Translations under genes and position numbers: made by a program
DNA from: Mytilus californianus
Taxonomy: Eukaryota > Mollusca > Bivalvia > Mytilida > Mytilidae
Direction of reading: 5' to 3'
DNA: 64,000 bases
Assembly (NCBI RefSeq): GCF_021869535.1
Contig: NW_026262712.1
Location: 69,224,100-69,288,099 of the forward strand
Shown here: positions 1 through 12,394 of the stretch, in pieces
Layout of the letters: the number at the start of each line of letters is the position of its first letter
Position numbering within the stretch: position 1 is the stretch's first letter
Notes under the pieces: model-generated
The model's input: the letters and a program-made list of their open reading frames with translations, nothing else
What the model was told of the DNA's origin: nothing
The model's database searches: none

Positions 1-89
1 TATTTTCAGGAGGTTCTAAAATTTAACAAAACTGAAATAACTTCAACACGAATTGCTTAGCTTTTTGGGAGTGTATCATAAAATAAAGA

Positions 90-650
90 TCAAAACTGGT
101 TTGTCAGTGGATAAATTTTTAGGTTCACTACGTTTAGAATTAATGCAATACAATCTGATTTTCTCTAATAAACTGAATAGTCTTACCTAACAAACTGCTT
201 GCAGAAATTTCCACAACTTTCAAATCTTTTCGTTTTACATTGAGGAAAATCCTTGAACATGTCAGGACAAAAAACATTACATTAAAATGGAATCTCCAAA
301 AATAGATATACCAATCAATATAGTATTGAAAAATCAAGAAAAATTTTACACAACTCTTTTCATTTGTTTTATGCAGCGATTACATTCGTCGACATTTAAA
401 CAGAATATCAATAAGACCTGTATTAATATTCTATCGCTAGAAAAAAAATCATTTGTAGTTTGTGAAAAGAAATGTTATCTTTTGGATATCGTAATTACAT
501 GGTCTAGAAAATAACAAAACGCGTAGATGATTAAAGTACACTGACAAAATGAAAAACCAAAAATTTTGTTTTGATTGTTTGTTGTGTATAATAGACAAAA
601 TTAAGTACATATGTATCTTGATTACGATAAGTGCAACTCTATTAGTTTCT
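90..650. repeat. Segment duplication, copy 1 of a ~0.5 kb pair
   Basis: This segment aligns by eye with 6570-7170 in the same orientation. Anchors run in the same order in both: a CTTACC near the left, then TTCGTTTTACATT, TTACATTAAAATGGAAT, GACATTTAAA, ATGTTATCTTTTGGA and ATAGACA. The copies differ by many substitutions and small indels, so the duplication is old. On the - strand a potential splice donor (GTAAG, 182-186) follows a short open stretch reading NVKRKDLKVVEIS. The equivalent donor is kept in the other copy at 6664-6668. It could be a duplicated exon with flanking intron, or two copies of an unknown repeat. No protein family is recognised. Confidence 0.75.
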
Positions 651-1019
651 TTTTAAACATGTATTTTTTTTATTCAACTACCTATTCAAAACACATAGTT
701 TTATGCAACAGAGATTTGTCTTTGAAACTGTATGATCTCTTCAAATTTAATTTTTAAGTTCAACTGTCGAATTTGATTAATATGGAGTGAATACAACGCG
801 AAAACATAGACTAGCATCAACATCACAGAGGAAAAGAAAACAAACATTTTTATCATCGTTTCAAGGACATCATTCGGAAATATAAATCAACATACAGACA
901 TCTTTTACTTTAAGGTTTTTCACATCCAATTTAGTATGTTTATATTCTTTACAAAGCACAAAAATGTCGGCATTCACCTCAAACGCTAACAAAACCTTTA
1001 AACAGATTTTAATAAAGGG
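651..1019. other. No feature seen
   Basis: AT-rich sequence with no recognisable repeat or open frame of note. Confidence 0.5.
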
Positions 1020-1530
1020 TTAAAGTTACGATCCTGTTGTCAGGTCATTAAAGATGGGATATTTGGCTTTAATATTGATTCTCTTTAAATCGGAAATAAA
1101 CACAATTATTCTAAAACCATTTGTTGGCATGATACGGGTTATGTTCTTTTCATATATTTTATGATGGTATGATACTAAACCCCTAACGGGAGAGATTATG
1201 CTTGATTTGCATATGATGAAGACAAAATCTGTCAATCAGTTTAATTTAGGTTTGGAGCTGGCATGTCAGTAACTGCTAGTAGTCCTTTGTTAATTTATTG
1301 ATCATTTTCATTTTGTTTAGTTGTTTTTTTTTTTTTGTTACCTATTTTGACATCTGACTCGGACTTCTTTTAAAAAAAAGGTTTTACTGTGCGTATTGCT
1401 TTGTGTTTGCTTTTTCTAAATTGCCTAGAGGTACAGGGGGAGGTTTGATATCTCAAAAACATGTTTAACCCCGTCGCATTTTTTGCGTCTGTCCAAAGTC
1501 AGGAGCCTCTGGCGTTATGGCAAGCCGTTT
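1020..1530 (+). repeat. Interspersed mussel repeat, family G, 5' part
   Basis: I recognise this as one part of an abundant mussel repeat. Diagnostic stretches are GGAGCTGGCATGTCAGT at about 1254, GACATCTGACTCGGACTTCT at about 1350, and a run near 1470-1510 with TTTAACCCCGTCGCA and CAGGAGCCTCTGGC. The - strand holds a short frame reading GFRIIVFISDLKRINIKAKY, and a decayed copy of that piece occurs at 28735-28850. The copy ends at about 1530, where a tandem array begins. Whether the repeat is an LTR, a retroposon tail or a DNA element is not clear from here. Confidence 0.65.
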
Positions 1531-1564
1531 TTATCAAAAATATGTTAAATTTATTTTTCGAAAA

Positions 1565-1860
1565 AATTACGCACTGAGAATTTAAAAAAACACAACGAGA
1601 TGACAAAACCTAAAAACACACTGAGAATTTCAAAATAGACACACTGATATAAAAGAAACGGAAAAACACACACTGAGAACTTGAAATTACACACTAGGAA
1701 TTCATAAAAAACGAACTCAGTTTACATAAATCGATAACGCACACCGGAATTGAACATTACACACTGAGATTTAAAAAAAAAAGACACACTGCTATGAACC
1801 GAAATAAACTGAAAAACACACATTGGAAATTTGAAATTGATAACTCAGAGTTGTGTGCAC
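1565..1860 (+). repeat. Degenerate tandem array (ACACACTGAGAATTT units)
   Basis: At least seven imperfect units begin with ACACACTGAGA or a near variant (about 1570, 1617, 1638, 1667, 1690, 1758, 1782, 1818). They are separated by A-rich linkers of 20-50 bases. The spacing is irregular, so this is a decayed minisatellite rather than a clean array. Confidence 0.65.
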
Positions 1861-2645
1861 ATTTTATGCGTTCATATCTCATTAGCATATATGTTCTGAA
1901 TTTATTGTAAGCTTAAAACAACTAGGGGACAGAATTCGTTAGTCCTTCAATTTGTCGCCAAATGTTTTCAAAAACATATTAGAAATACAATATAACAGAA
2001 AATCGTCGTTATTATTAAAAGACCAATAGAACAAGAAAAATACCCACTTCCTCTTATTACAAGATATAATCAATATTACAAAATATAATCAAAAGGTGAA
2101 AAACTTTATTAAAATTAATCATATGAAAACATTTGAACTATCAAAGAGACATACAATGCAGTGAAGTTTTTACCAAAGAGTCTATTATAGCATATAAACG
2201 TAACAAACATATTCAAGATTACCTTGCGAAACGAAGGTAACAGCTAATTTAAAGACTTTTGAAAAGGGACCCATGCTGAAACAGTTTTAAGCAAAAAAAT
2301 CCCGATACACTGTTAGTAATATTCTGAATTATAACAAAGTCAGGAATAAGAGTAAGCAAAAAACGATGTTAAGTCTTAAAATTTATTGCAAATGTTGGTT
2401 TGAGGAATCGCATTTTCTCATAATGACGAGAGTTCGGGAGACCAATATTCTGTTGAATTATTCATCCCATGATTATTCAAAAGTAATTTGCCGTAATCAA
2501 TACAGTATAAGAACAAGTCTACAATTATAGGGTCACACGTACATGTATATATGAATGCCTACAACATTTCGATCAATTGATAACCGAATCGTACATGCAT
2601 GTTGTTATTGAGAACATGATCTCGTTAAATCATTTTATCACAGCC
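1861..2645. other. No feature seen
   Basis: AT-rich DNA with no repeat, tRNA-like motif or open frame I can support. Confidence 0.5.
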
Positions 2646-2740
2646 CCTGTAAAAGAGAGGCGAAAGATACCAAAAGTACATTAAACTATTTATCGAAAAA
2701 CAAAAACTGACAATATCATGACATGAAAGTACAAACAGTA
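2646..2740 (+). repeat. Repeat family B, 5' fragment
   Basis: It begins with AAAGAGAGGCGAAAGATACC, the conserved start of family B (better copies at 8132, 10432 and 15770), and continues with a decayed AAACTGACAA stretch. The rest of the unit is missing. Confidence 0.65.
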
Positions 2741-3284
2741 AAAAAATTAAAAAAATACGGGGTGAAATCAATTGCTTCAGAACGGTTTACATATGCTGCT
2801 TTTTAAATATGGCACCCGTTCTATGCTCATCAAGTTACGAATCCGATTATTTCCTTTTTTTATAACAGTGTAAGGCCCTATACAAATACGTGTTGCATCA
2901 AAATTAATCTGTAATCAGATTTGAATGAACCATTTATCCAATGTAATTAAGAACATTTCAGACAATTGGCTTGCATTCAATTAAGGAATTACAATTTAAA
3001 TGTTTACCTTAAAGTAGTCTAATTTTGTCTATATTCTTCAACAAGGAAAAGCAACTGAACAGTACCAAATTCAATGCAAGCAAATTATCTAAATATTACT
3101 AAAAAAAGATGATTACTATATATGAACAGTTATGAGTAGTCTTAATTTCATATCCTGTTGATGCTGTTAGCCTTGCACAAAAACATTTGTTTTAGAGACT
3201 GATGATGACGTATTTACATAAAATCGATTGGTAGTGTATTCACTTTATTGATTTAGTTTTATATGAGAATACATGATATATGTA
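2741..3284. other. No feature seen
   Basis: AT-rich sequence without recognisable content. Confidence 0.5.
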
Positions 3285-3690
3285 TCAGTTGTACAATAAC
3301 TGCAAGTACTCCTAATATCGGTGGGTCGTTTGTATTTTTTACGTTGGATATTTTCTTCCAATTCCGACAAGCCATTTGCAACAGATTTTGACGGTTTGTG
3401 CTTACATATATGGTGTGTTGTTAGACCACTGTCCCAGTTAAGGTGACAAGAGAGCTTACACACACGTTTATAACTGCGCAACATGTGTCTTTCTCATTTC
3501 AGAAACCCTTTATTCAATGATTGTGGTGTTGATTCATTTTTTCCATTTTGTTTTTGCTTAAATTTGCCTTACGCCGTTAAATTTGTCGTTTTAAATTTGT
3601 TTCACGATCTTCATGTCGATACCATTTACAGCTGACTTTACGATATAGGTAGTTCTCATTGTTGTTAGAGGCATTGTGTAACCATTTGTG
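3285..3690 (+). repeat. Interspersed mussel repeat, family A (decayed)
   Basis: The order of anchors matches family A: ACTGCAAGTACTCCTAA at about 3299, CACTGTCCCAGTTAAGG at about 3427, a ccGTTAAATTTGTCG stretch at about 3575, TACAGCTGACTTTACG at about 3627 and CTCATTGTTG at about 3655. The usual 3' end (GGCAATCATACCACATC) is lost. Identity to better copies such as 29735-30345 is low. Confidence 0.55.
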
Positions 3691-3830
3691 TAAGTAATCA
3701 AGCTATTATATCACTAGCCTTTCAACACTGAGGTTGTCAGTTCGAGTCTTGAATCTTAATTGACTAGGACTGTCAGTTTTAACACTGAATAAAAGTGGTT
3801 CTATCCGGTCACTGTTTTATTGAAAGTGTT
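3690..3830 (+). repeat. tRNA-derived SINE relic
   Basis: A B-box-like GTCAGTTCGAGTC lies at about 3737-3749, preceded by a degenerate tRNA-like head (CACTAGCCTTTCAACACTGA). It is followed by ACTAGGACTGTCAGTTTT and GTGGTTCTATCCGG. That combination is familiar from SINE-like repeats of bivalves. It is not a functional tRNA: there is no acceptor-stem pairing and the A box is poor. Confidence 0.55.
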
Positions 3831-4168
3831 TTGCTGTTTTGTGAAAGACATCTGATACCTGTCGTATCCGTTACATGCTAGCTGATTACCTCGAAATAAC
3901 CAAAAGTGATAATGAGCAATGCGATAAACACTAATCAAATAATCAATCATTGGTGTGCGGAAACCTATTATTGCTACATTTGTAATAGCTATAGTATTTG
4001 TTGAATGGGAAATCATACCACATTTACAATTCTATATCAATGATCTAATTCAATCTTTGTCTTTTATGATACATATACTAAGAGCTACCATGTTATGTTT
4101 GTTTAATTCAAAAATATTGTATTATAAATATGAATGCCAGTCTCGCTTTCCAAATACGCAAGAATGTA

Positions 4169-4812
4169 GCCAAAAATCACACACGCAATACCACATACAA
4201 AGTGTATAAACATTTAACTCAGAAACAGCTGGTATAGTGTGTGTATTTATTTAGACTCAAGGGTACTAAAACCTTCGTGATTCGATACAATTTTTATTTA
4301 AGTAATAACTTATAGAAAATGACCACATGCATAGTCAGTACTGACTGGCAGTTTTTTGCAATATATTGGTGAAAATATCGTAAATTAAAAAAAAAACAGA
4401 AGTATATAGGCAGTGACATTTATCCGATGACTTTTACAAATCAGCGAAACACTTTAAAAAAAAATAACAAGTTGATAGAATCTTCAAAACAACGTTTAAA
4501 TGAAATAAATGCTATAAATAAAAGATATTTGTTACTGCTTTTGTTTCTCTTCTACATTTTACCAATGCATATAGTAAAATGTTTGTATAAAAAAAAAGCT
4601 TGACTATCTGACTACCCAGTTTATTCGCAGTTGATCAATTTGCATTGAAAAGAATGCATACATGTATATTTGAATTTGATATAAATATTATATTCATTGT
4701 CGGAAAGTGAAAAAAATAAAGGAAAAATCATGAAATTTCATGAAAAATCATGCTGTTTCTGAGTTAAATGTTTATACACTTTGTATGTGGTATTGCGTGT
4801 GTGATTTTTGGC
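4169..4812. mobile_element. MITE-like element with perfect 61-bp terminal inverted repeats
   Basis: Bases 4169-4229 are the exact reverse complement of 4752-4812 (61 of 61), with 522 bp of AT-rich non-coding DNA between. No flanking target duplication is evident, so the true ends could lie a few bases away. No open frame lies inside. Perfect arms in otherwise decayed surroundings suggest recent insertion or gene conversion between the arms. The superfamily cannot be named. Confidence 0.8.
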
Positions 4813-6569
4813 ATTTATTTCATTTCATGCCTTTTGAAATTTTGGCATTTTTCATTTTATCCCCTGAGAATACCAACAGTAATGTAACAAAACGAATGGA
4901 CATTTAATCCAATGTTCAATTATCAAAACATTAAAGATTTATCAACTAAAAAATCAGAAGAACGCATAATTAATAAAATACGTAATTTATCCTGATATCC
5001 TGACTGTAGAATTATCGGGCGTCCTTCATAAGACTTGTAATTCAAGTGTTATCTGATTATAAAATCTTTAGAACCACACTTAAAGACATACATTTGTTAG
5101 TGATCCTATCAGTCAATTTAAATCTACTTCATTTAAATATATTGCATGAAACAAAATAAAAACGCTATAGCAACGACACACACAACAATATTGTAATGAC
5201 AATAATTATTTTAAGGCCTCATAACTAGTATTGCAGTAAAAACGAATGAAAATCTCAAATCATTGCAAGTATGACATCTTTTCGTAGCAAACATAAAAGA
5301 CACAATGCAATTTAATGCACCCTCAAAACGTCTTTATATAACAAATCATCACTAGGTATAAAAACAGCTGCATCTTCAGTATGTACAAAAAATAAATTAC
5401 AAAATGATCGAGGTTTCGGACAAAAGAAAACAGATGCTAAATGCATTTATGATATGCAAATATTTGATGATATTTCATTAGACAATACAACTATTATAGG
5501 AACATGTACAATGTTAAACTACAAATAAATAAGTGTTGGCTTAAAAAGTCCGATACCTCTATAAGGAATCATTTGAATCGTGTTGTTCAACTGTTTAGTA
5601 AAATTGCGAATCTGAATAATATATCAAACAAAAGTTATTGACAGAAAGATTTCCAATAAAATGACGTAATCACGTAACTCGACGAACGAACAAGTTTTAA
5701 CTAGGTATTCAAAGACTATTCAAGCTTCACAATAGTATTTTCCCCTACATATATACTCAATACCAAATAAAATTTAGGTAAAAAAAATAGATAGAAATAA
5801 TTGTTTTTATTTATCACGGTATTCTTTAGACTTCTGTCCATATTTTTACTGTCATAAAATCACATATCCCTTACCTATCATACGAGTGTTTTGAAAAGAG
5901 AAATATACATTGAAGGTCAGATAACCGGATCGAGGAAATTTAAAGTAGCAAGGACATGTGTATAACTCAAGTTAAAATATCATGTTAGTACGCAACAAGG
6001 CAATGCTACTCCGTGAACGAAAGCCAACTTATAGAACAAATTCTTCAATATATTGTATTTTCAAAAGTGAACTCCATTAGTAGTGCACTAGGTCATTTGT
6101 GTAACACGAGTGATAGTGTATCATTGTATATTGATTCAGATACAAAAAAAAAAAACATTTCAAGGCAAATACTTTTATAAGTCTTAAGCATTGTAATTAT
6201 CGTATTTTATTGATTTCATTGATACACAATTTATAGGGTCAGCGAATTCGGTCATAATGTACTTATATTTGAAATGCATATGTCACTTATGTCAAACAGG
6301 GAAAAAAAAGATGAAATTGAGACTAGGACAGCGTCTCCTACTATGAATCTATTATCCACCAAGCTAAGTCACAATGTGTACAAATAACATGTTTCTAGTG
6401 TCTGAGGATTTAATACCGCGAAATCAATTCGATAGTGAGTTGACAAACTGTCACATTGTATCGATTCAATTATTTTCTCTTTGCCTTTTAGTAGTCTCTG
6501 CAAATTGACTAGAAAAAATCAATGATCCAATCCTTTATTAACTGACCAGATCATCATTTAAGTTATACA
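4813..6569. other. No feature seen
   Basis: About 1.75 kb of AT-rich DNA without known repeats or convincing open frames. It may be intronic or intergenic. Confidence 0.5.
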
Positions 6570-7170
6570 TTGGTTTGTTAGAAGTTTTTTTTCACATAGT
6601 TCATTAATATCATAATATATATTTTTTTTAATTCAATTTTATCTCTCGTGTTATTTTGAAAGACTTACCGTACTAAATGCTTATGGAAATTTCAACAATT
6701 TTCAAATACGTTCGTTTTACATTAACATGATTAATGCTAGCTCTTGAATACGTCAGAGCATATTAAGATATTACATTTAAATGGAATTATACAAATATAT
6801 CTATATTTGTCATATGTAAATGAATATTGTACAAATAACGCAACTATACTCTTTTCTATGTTTCGTGCAGCAGATATATCTAACGACATTTAAAAAGAAG
6901 ATCAATAATAATGTGTTTTGATACGGGCCCCTATTTTATCATTAAAAAAATCTTTGGTATTTTGTAAAATGATAATGTTATCTTTTGGAAATCTTAAATA
7001 GAATATCTAAAATTTAAGCAACAGTGTTCATAGTTCAAGTTCAATGACAAATTAAAAATCAAAAAATTGTATTTGTATTTTAAAGTCAACTGTGTATGAT
7101 AGACAGAAGATAGTACATACGTACCAAAATTACGATGAATGTTCATATTTTGATTTTTAAATGGAGAAAA
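6570..7170. repeat. Segment duplication, copy 2 of a ~0.5 kb pair
   Basis: Partner of 90-650, same orientation. On the - strand the exon-like stretch is degraded here (NVKRTYLKIVEIS followed by a stop), but the adjacent GTAAG donor (6664-6668) is kept. Later anchors include GACATTTAAAAAGAAGATCA at about 6881 and ATGTTATCTTTTGGA at about 6975. Confidence 0.75.
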
Positions 7171-7439
7171 ACTTACTTACATTGGAATAAAAAAAAAACC
7201 TTTGGGAGGTCGGCGTTTTAACCTTTTAACCAAACATATAGTTCATCCCTCGACTTAGTTGATTATACGTGATAGCAGACAGTTAAAAAAAAAACGGAGA
7301 AAAAGATTAATAGACAGCAATCGCCTAGACATTATACAGAAAACTTAAGAATGACCAACAGGATATAAGCAAACCGTGGAAACACTTTACAACTTCGGCT
7401 TGGAGAACCAATTGAAGCCATTATGTTCAATCAAATCCG
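7171..7439. other. No feature seen
   Basis: AT-rich spacer between the duplicated segment and a family C copy. Confidence 0.45.
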
Positions 7440-7660
7440 CTGTCGTACCACCTTTCCACCTTAGGAATGAATAACCTTAGCTGTATGTGGGAAAACTTTT
7501 AGGAATTTTGGTCTCCAATACTCTGCAACTTCGTACTTTAGATGACCTTTGAAGCGTTTTTATTATTCGATCGTGACTCATTCTCACTGGTTTTTGTGCA
7601 CGAAACGCGCGTCCGGCGCAAATACTACATTTCAATCCTGATATATATAATATGTTTACT
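7440..7660 (+). repeat. Mussel repeat family C (GAAACGCGCGTCC motif)
   Basis: The hallmark ACGAAACGCGCGTCCGGCG lies at about 7600. It is preceded by the usual context of a TTTGGTCTCCAATACTCTGC and CAACTTCGTACTTTA stretch. In mussel DNA this motif commonly lies just upstream of the family D tail, as seen here at 14560-15030. Confidence 0.65.
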
Positions 7661-8131
7661 TGCTAACGGCGAATATATTTCAAATGTTATATATTATTTC
7701 GATTTTTACAGAATTGGTTTGGCGACATTGAGCCGAATAGTTGATGTTTGATCAAATCTAACCATAGCTTCCTATTTATTCGTGAAGTAGTGTAACGTTA
7801 GAATGAGTAGGACCAGAGTATTTGGCATTGCCAGCTTTTTGTTGATTAATGCATTGTCAAGACATAATGGTATTAAGTAGAAAGGCAGTTAGACAGCATA
7901 TTTTTTTTCTATAAATTTGACATCATCTAATCTGAGGTGCTCACATTAGAACTTGTGATATTATGGTTTTTTTTTTTTTGTAAAATCACTGCTGTGAGGT
8001 TTCTGATATAACAGATATAAAAACAAATATCAAAACCTACTATAAAAGTAAATCATGTCTAATCAAATCACTAAGTATCTACTCTTAGTTATACTATTGC
8101 ATTTTGACCTTCACTTCGAAGAGCAATTATC
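7661..8131. other. No feature seen
   Basis: AT-rich, with two T runs near 7905 and 7968. Nothing else is recognised. Confidence 0.45.
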
Positions 8132-8370
8132 TTAAAAGAGAGGCGAAAGATACCGAGACATTCAAACACATCATCATGATCAGTTGAAAATAAACTGACA
8201 ACGTTATTGCTACAAAAAGAAAAAAGACAAACATCAGTACACAAAACACAACATATCAAACTAAAGACAGGGCTCTACCGCATAAAAACTTGGAGGGATC
8301 TTAGGTGCTACACAAAGGTAATTCCTGCTCCACATGTGGTACCCGTCGTGTTCAATGGTGAGTTGTGCCT
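8132..8370 (+). repeat. Mussel repeat family B
   Basis: A complete-looking unit. It starts with AAAAGAGAGGCGAAAGATAC, continues through AAATAAACTGACAACG and AGTACACAAAACACAAC, and ends with CTCCACATGTGGTACCCGTC. Other copies lie at 10432, 15770, 16196 (-), 45937 (-), 58040 and 59030. The unit is about 235 bp with no coding capacity. Confidence 0.75.
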
Positions 8371-9288
8371 TGTCCCTAGGATTGATATTATATGAATGTT
8401 TTTATATATCTGAATTTGACAGATATAGTATATTTATTAGAAATTAAAAAACGAAGGAAGACTGGAATAATCATCATCAAGCACGAGGGTAATGGTAGTC
8501 AACATATAGCAGTATTGACCTTTTGACAGTGATATAAGATTTGTATGCGCACAACATGTGATTTTAAGATAATTTGTATCGTTTATGTTTATGACCGATA
8601 ATTTGAAAAAACATGATTTTATAGTTTTGTTGACCATTACAATAACTGGTGTTCCTAACGACCTTTCTACAGTATGGGTTAAGTTAGGAGAACACTTATA
8701 TTACTGAGTTCTGCATAACGGGAACAACCATAATCTTGTCCATATTGTTTCAACTTAACAGAACTTCTGCTTTATCAATGCATTAAATAAGACCATAATA
8801 GGAATTCTCATTTAATTTGATTGAAGAACAATGCAAGATATCAATTATTACGAATAAAGTATAAAATTGGATTTCATTATTCAGAGGGACACTCGTTAAG
8901 ATTTCAAAGCCTTTTGATCTCCGGATTTTTACATTGCGCTTTTTAATATATCAACTGAAGTTATATTGCATATTAAAGTAAATAAAATTGAGTCCGAAAC
9001 GGTTATTTTGACAATTATCATCTGAAATGTCTGAACGAAAATAGATGAAATCCTGTTCAGTCTTTCGTTCAATTTGTATACTTTCGACTACTCTAAATTC
9101 AGTATTGGTTTGACAATTCGCATGCAAACGATGTTGCACTGTTTAGGTAACTTTTTAGACAATTTAGTGTATTGCTGATGTGTACAGGTAAATAAAAACC
9201 ACTTAATAGTCTGGAATACCTTGAACAGATCTATATTACCTGTTAGCGAATTGTCTGTCAAACACTCTCTAATGAAATCAAAATGAGA
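8371..9288. other. No feature seen
   Basis: About 0.9 kb without recognised repeats or supportable open frames. Confidence 0.45.
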
Positions 9289-9660
9289 AGATTTGGTATG
9301 GATGCCAATGAGACAACTCTCCCAAAAAATGGTCAAATGAAACAGATTTTAACAATTATAGGTCGCCATACCACCTTCAACAATGAGTACATTCCATAGA
9401 GCATAATCAGCTTCAAAATACCCCGAAATGTAAAACAATTCAAACAAGACAAGTCACGGCCTGATTTATGTATACAATAAAAAACTAAAAAAAATATGAT
9501 ATAGAGCAACAAACGACTGAATATCAATTACTCCTGACATCGGACAGGCACATGCAGAATTTACCAGGTTTAAACATTTTAGCGGGCGTCCAACCCTCCC
9601 CTAACCTTGAACAGTGGTGTCACAGTACAACTTAATAATCAGTTGAAATAGGCTTAATTC
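9289..9660 (-). repeat. Mussel repeat family A
   Basis: Reverse-strand copy. It starts with the inverted 3' signature (TGGTATGGATGCCAATGAGA at about 9295), followed by TATAGGTCGCCATACCACC, ACGGCCTGATTTATGTA and GGACAGGCACATGCAGAA. It ends near CTTGAACAGTGGTGTCACAG and TAGGCTTAATTCATG. Confidence 0.75.
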
Positions 9661-10431
9661 ATGAAATCGAAAAAGCAAGTCACAAAACACGTGACGTTGA
9701 CTTTAAAACATTTCTGCAATCAATTTACAAAAACGTGTCCTTCCATATTCTGTAACCAGTCTTCGTTCTAACAGCCTAAGCAAAACACATGAACACTTTC
9801 TTATCGTGATAATGATCACAATTATCACAAAATGGAAAGATTGGATGAATATTCAAAACACGATAACCACTTTTAATGTTACAAAATACGTATTAATATA
9901 TCAATGCAAGATCTTCTGACTGTTATAGGTGACAGGAGACATACATTGAAGAAGGAACGCCAATTTGCAAAGGATATACTAGCAGAAGAAAAACATGAAA
10001 GGAGAATGTCGCAGAAGCAACCCACAAAAAACACATTTTGAAAGACAACTTAAGGAATGTTGTCCTTCATAAATTGTATATTTCTTTTGTAGTATAGTAT
10101 TAAGGTATGACTTAGATTTCAAAGTTAATGACAATTCATTTCTGGAATGACTATAAATCATATTGCATCTTAAATTTGAAACTTACTCAAATTACAGTTC
10201 ATAAGCATTATTCATACAACGGTCAAATAGAACATCTCTAGATATTTGATGAAAGGTCAATTTTGCCTGAAAATGGTATAACCTTAACTTCCGCCAAAGT
10301 TAATATACCGTTAGTCAAATATGCCAATATTAAAAAACATAGGATTTTTTACATGAAGCTGTTACTTTGATCGGAGGCGATCTTATAGGCCTTATCCAAC
10401 AGGCTGTAACCAGTCTGAGCTGTTTTACTAT
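9661..10431. other. No feature seen
   Basis: AT-rich sequence with no recognised content. Confidence 0.45.
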
Positions 10432-10660
10432 CAAAGAGGGGTGAAAGATACCAGAGTAACAGTCAAACTCATAAATCGAAAATAAACTGACAACGCCATG
10501 GCTAAAAAAGAAAAACGCAAACAGACAATAGTACACAAGACACAATATTGAAAACAAGAGACTAACAAACACGAACTCCGCCAAAAACTGGGGGTGATCT
10601 CAGGTGCTTCGGAAGGGTGAGTAGATCCGGCTCCACATGTGGCCCATGTCAAAAGTCAAT
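10432..10660 (+). repeat. Mussel repeat family B
   Basis: Near-consensus copy: AAGAGGGGTGAAAGATACCA at about 10434, TAAACTGACAACGCCATGGC at about 10484, GGGGGTGATCTCAGGTGCTT at about 10590 and GGCTCCACATGTGGCCC at about 10629. Confidence 0.8.
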
Positions 10661-11324
10661 AGTGATCTTATTACTCATAATGGGGAATGATCGTTAGCTT
10701 CAATCGATATATCAATTAATAATTATTGTTTACAATTTCCCTGACATTATTTGGCTATTTTCGGTGTTTTATAAACCATATACATTGTAAATAACGTATT
10801 AAAGGAAGTACCTCAACATTAAGGTGTAAATTTAAAGGATGATCATTTTTTCTTAATATACTCCAGCTGATGCAATGATTGAACTAACCGTTAAATGTAA
10901 ATGTAGTTGTAGCATTACATATTTGAGAAATGATTCCCCATTACTAGAAGTATTTGAGACGAGCAACGGTTATGTGATATGAATAATATTAAAACACCGA
11001 TCAATAAACGCACATCTTTAAATTATTAAGTGAAACTCTCATTTTAAGACAGATCAGAGAGAGCTGTCCACTATCATTCTTTTTGTTTGTTGATTACTGA
11101 CACATACTATCCAATATAATATTTAGAAATAGAAAATATCAAATTATGCAAAACTGTTATGGGTGTTGGAATTTAGATTGTTTTTAGTAAAAAGCTCTAT
11201 ATGATTGTATGATCTATAAAGTGTACATATTGTCCCGTAACGGACAGTGTACGGATTCAGAAGTAAAGTGCACTCTTTTAATGGTAGATGCTTGAATTTT
11301 TCCATCATTTGTTATTTGTTTTGA
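10661..11324. other. No feature seen
   Basis: AT-rich sequence with nothing recognised. Confidence 0.45.
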
Positions 11325-11815
11325 ATTAGCTGTCAGTAAGGGGCGTACTCTCAAATTAATACTAAGTGTCATTATGTTGTGTGGATGTCTAAGTACGCGT
11401 CTAGGACATATGTTCTTTTTTAGATGTATTGATTTGTGTATCCATCGGATGAGTTAAGCCTTTTTTAGTTGATTTTTATAGTTTGTTCTTGTGTTGTACT
11501 GTTACACCACTGTTCCAGGGTAGGGGATTGGCGCCTTTAAGTGAGTTTAAACCTTTACATGTTTACCAAATCAGGATGTTTGTTGTTGTGTAACATATCT
11601 ATTTTTTTCATTATTTTGAACATGAATTTGGTGGTTGATTTTCTCGTTTGAATTGTTTTACATTTCTCATGTGTGGTTTTTTATAGCTGATTCTGCGGCA
11701 TGGGGCTCGCTTATTGTTGAAGATCTTATGATTGCATATTATTGTTAATTTCAGTGTCATTTTGGTCTCTTATTGAGTTTTGTCTAATTGACAATCATAC
11801 CCCAACTTTTTATTT
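11325..11815 (+). repeat. Mussel repeat family A, long copy
   Basis: Anchors in order: TAGCTGTCAGTAAGGGGCG at about 11328, GATTTTTATAGTTTGTTCTT at about 11471, TTACACCACTGTTCCAGG at about 11501, TCTCGTTTGAATTGTTTTAC at about 11642, TTATAGCTGATTCTGCGGCA at about 11681, and a 3' end resembling TTGACAATCATACCCCA at about 11788. This is a moderately diverged member. Confidence 0.75.
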
Positions 11816-12394
11816 TTATTAGGCGACTTAATTGTGTTAGGAAGCACTCTTCTTAGTACATATTTTTGTTAGAATTACAAAAAAGCTAAGAAAACGTTTG
11901 TATGAATGAATTAATATTCGCCATGATTTCTTTTCAAAGACTAATAAATAGCAAACACAAATCCTTTTAGTTTAACAATATTTTAAAATTAAATGTATAT
12001 CTATAGCACGCATGTTTCTGTGAGATGATTGCGCCGGAACCGATTTCTCAAATATTTGCATTATTCATAAATGAGTTAACTTAAATAGGCAAAATAAAAA
12101 CATTAAACATTTATTTACTCTTTAAACTGAAAAAAAAACAACAAACAAACTACAACAAATGTTATAGATATATTTATTCAATATTGTTTTTTAATAACAA
12201 CATTATACATAGAAAGATTTGTTTTCTATCTATTAATCACAATTATACATTTTACTTTTTAATTCGAAATGTAAAATCAATCAGATGGGACGTTACACCA
12301 AGCACGATATGCTATTTTCCGTCTGATATTGTCAAAAAACCGTCTTATTCCCATACAGGTTGTTCTTGGCTTCTTCAGTGTCATGAGTGCTCTT
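11816..12394. other. No feature seen
   Basis: AT-rich. The region just before 12395 may hold unrecognisable 5' sequence of the PLE relic. Confidence 0.4.

Noticed and set aside
287..514. 75-codon + strand frame
   Set aside because: Not conserved in the paired copy at 6570-7170, and it lies opposite the exon-like stretch.
1565..1860. CRISPR-like or regular satellite array
   Set aside because: Unit spacing is irregular and units are imperfect. It is a decayed minisatellite.
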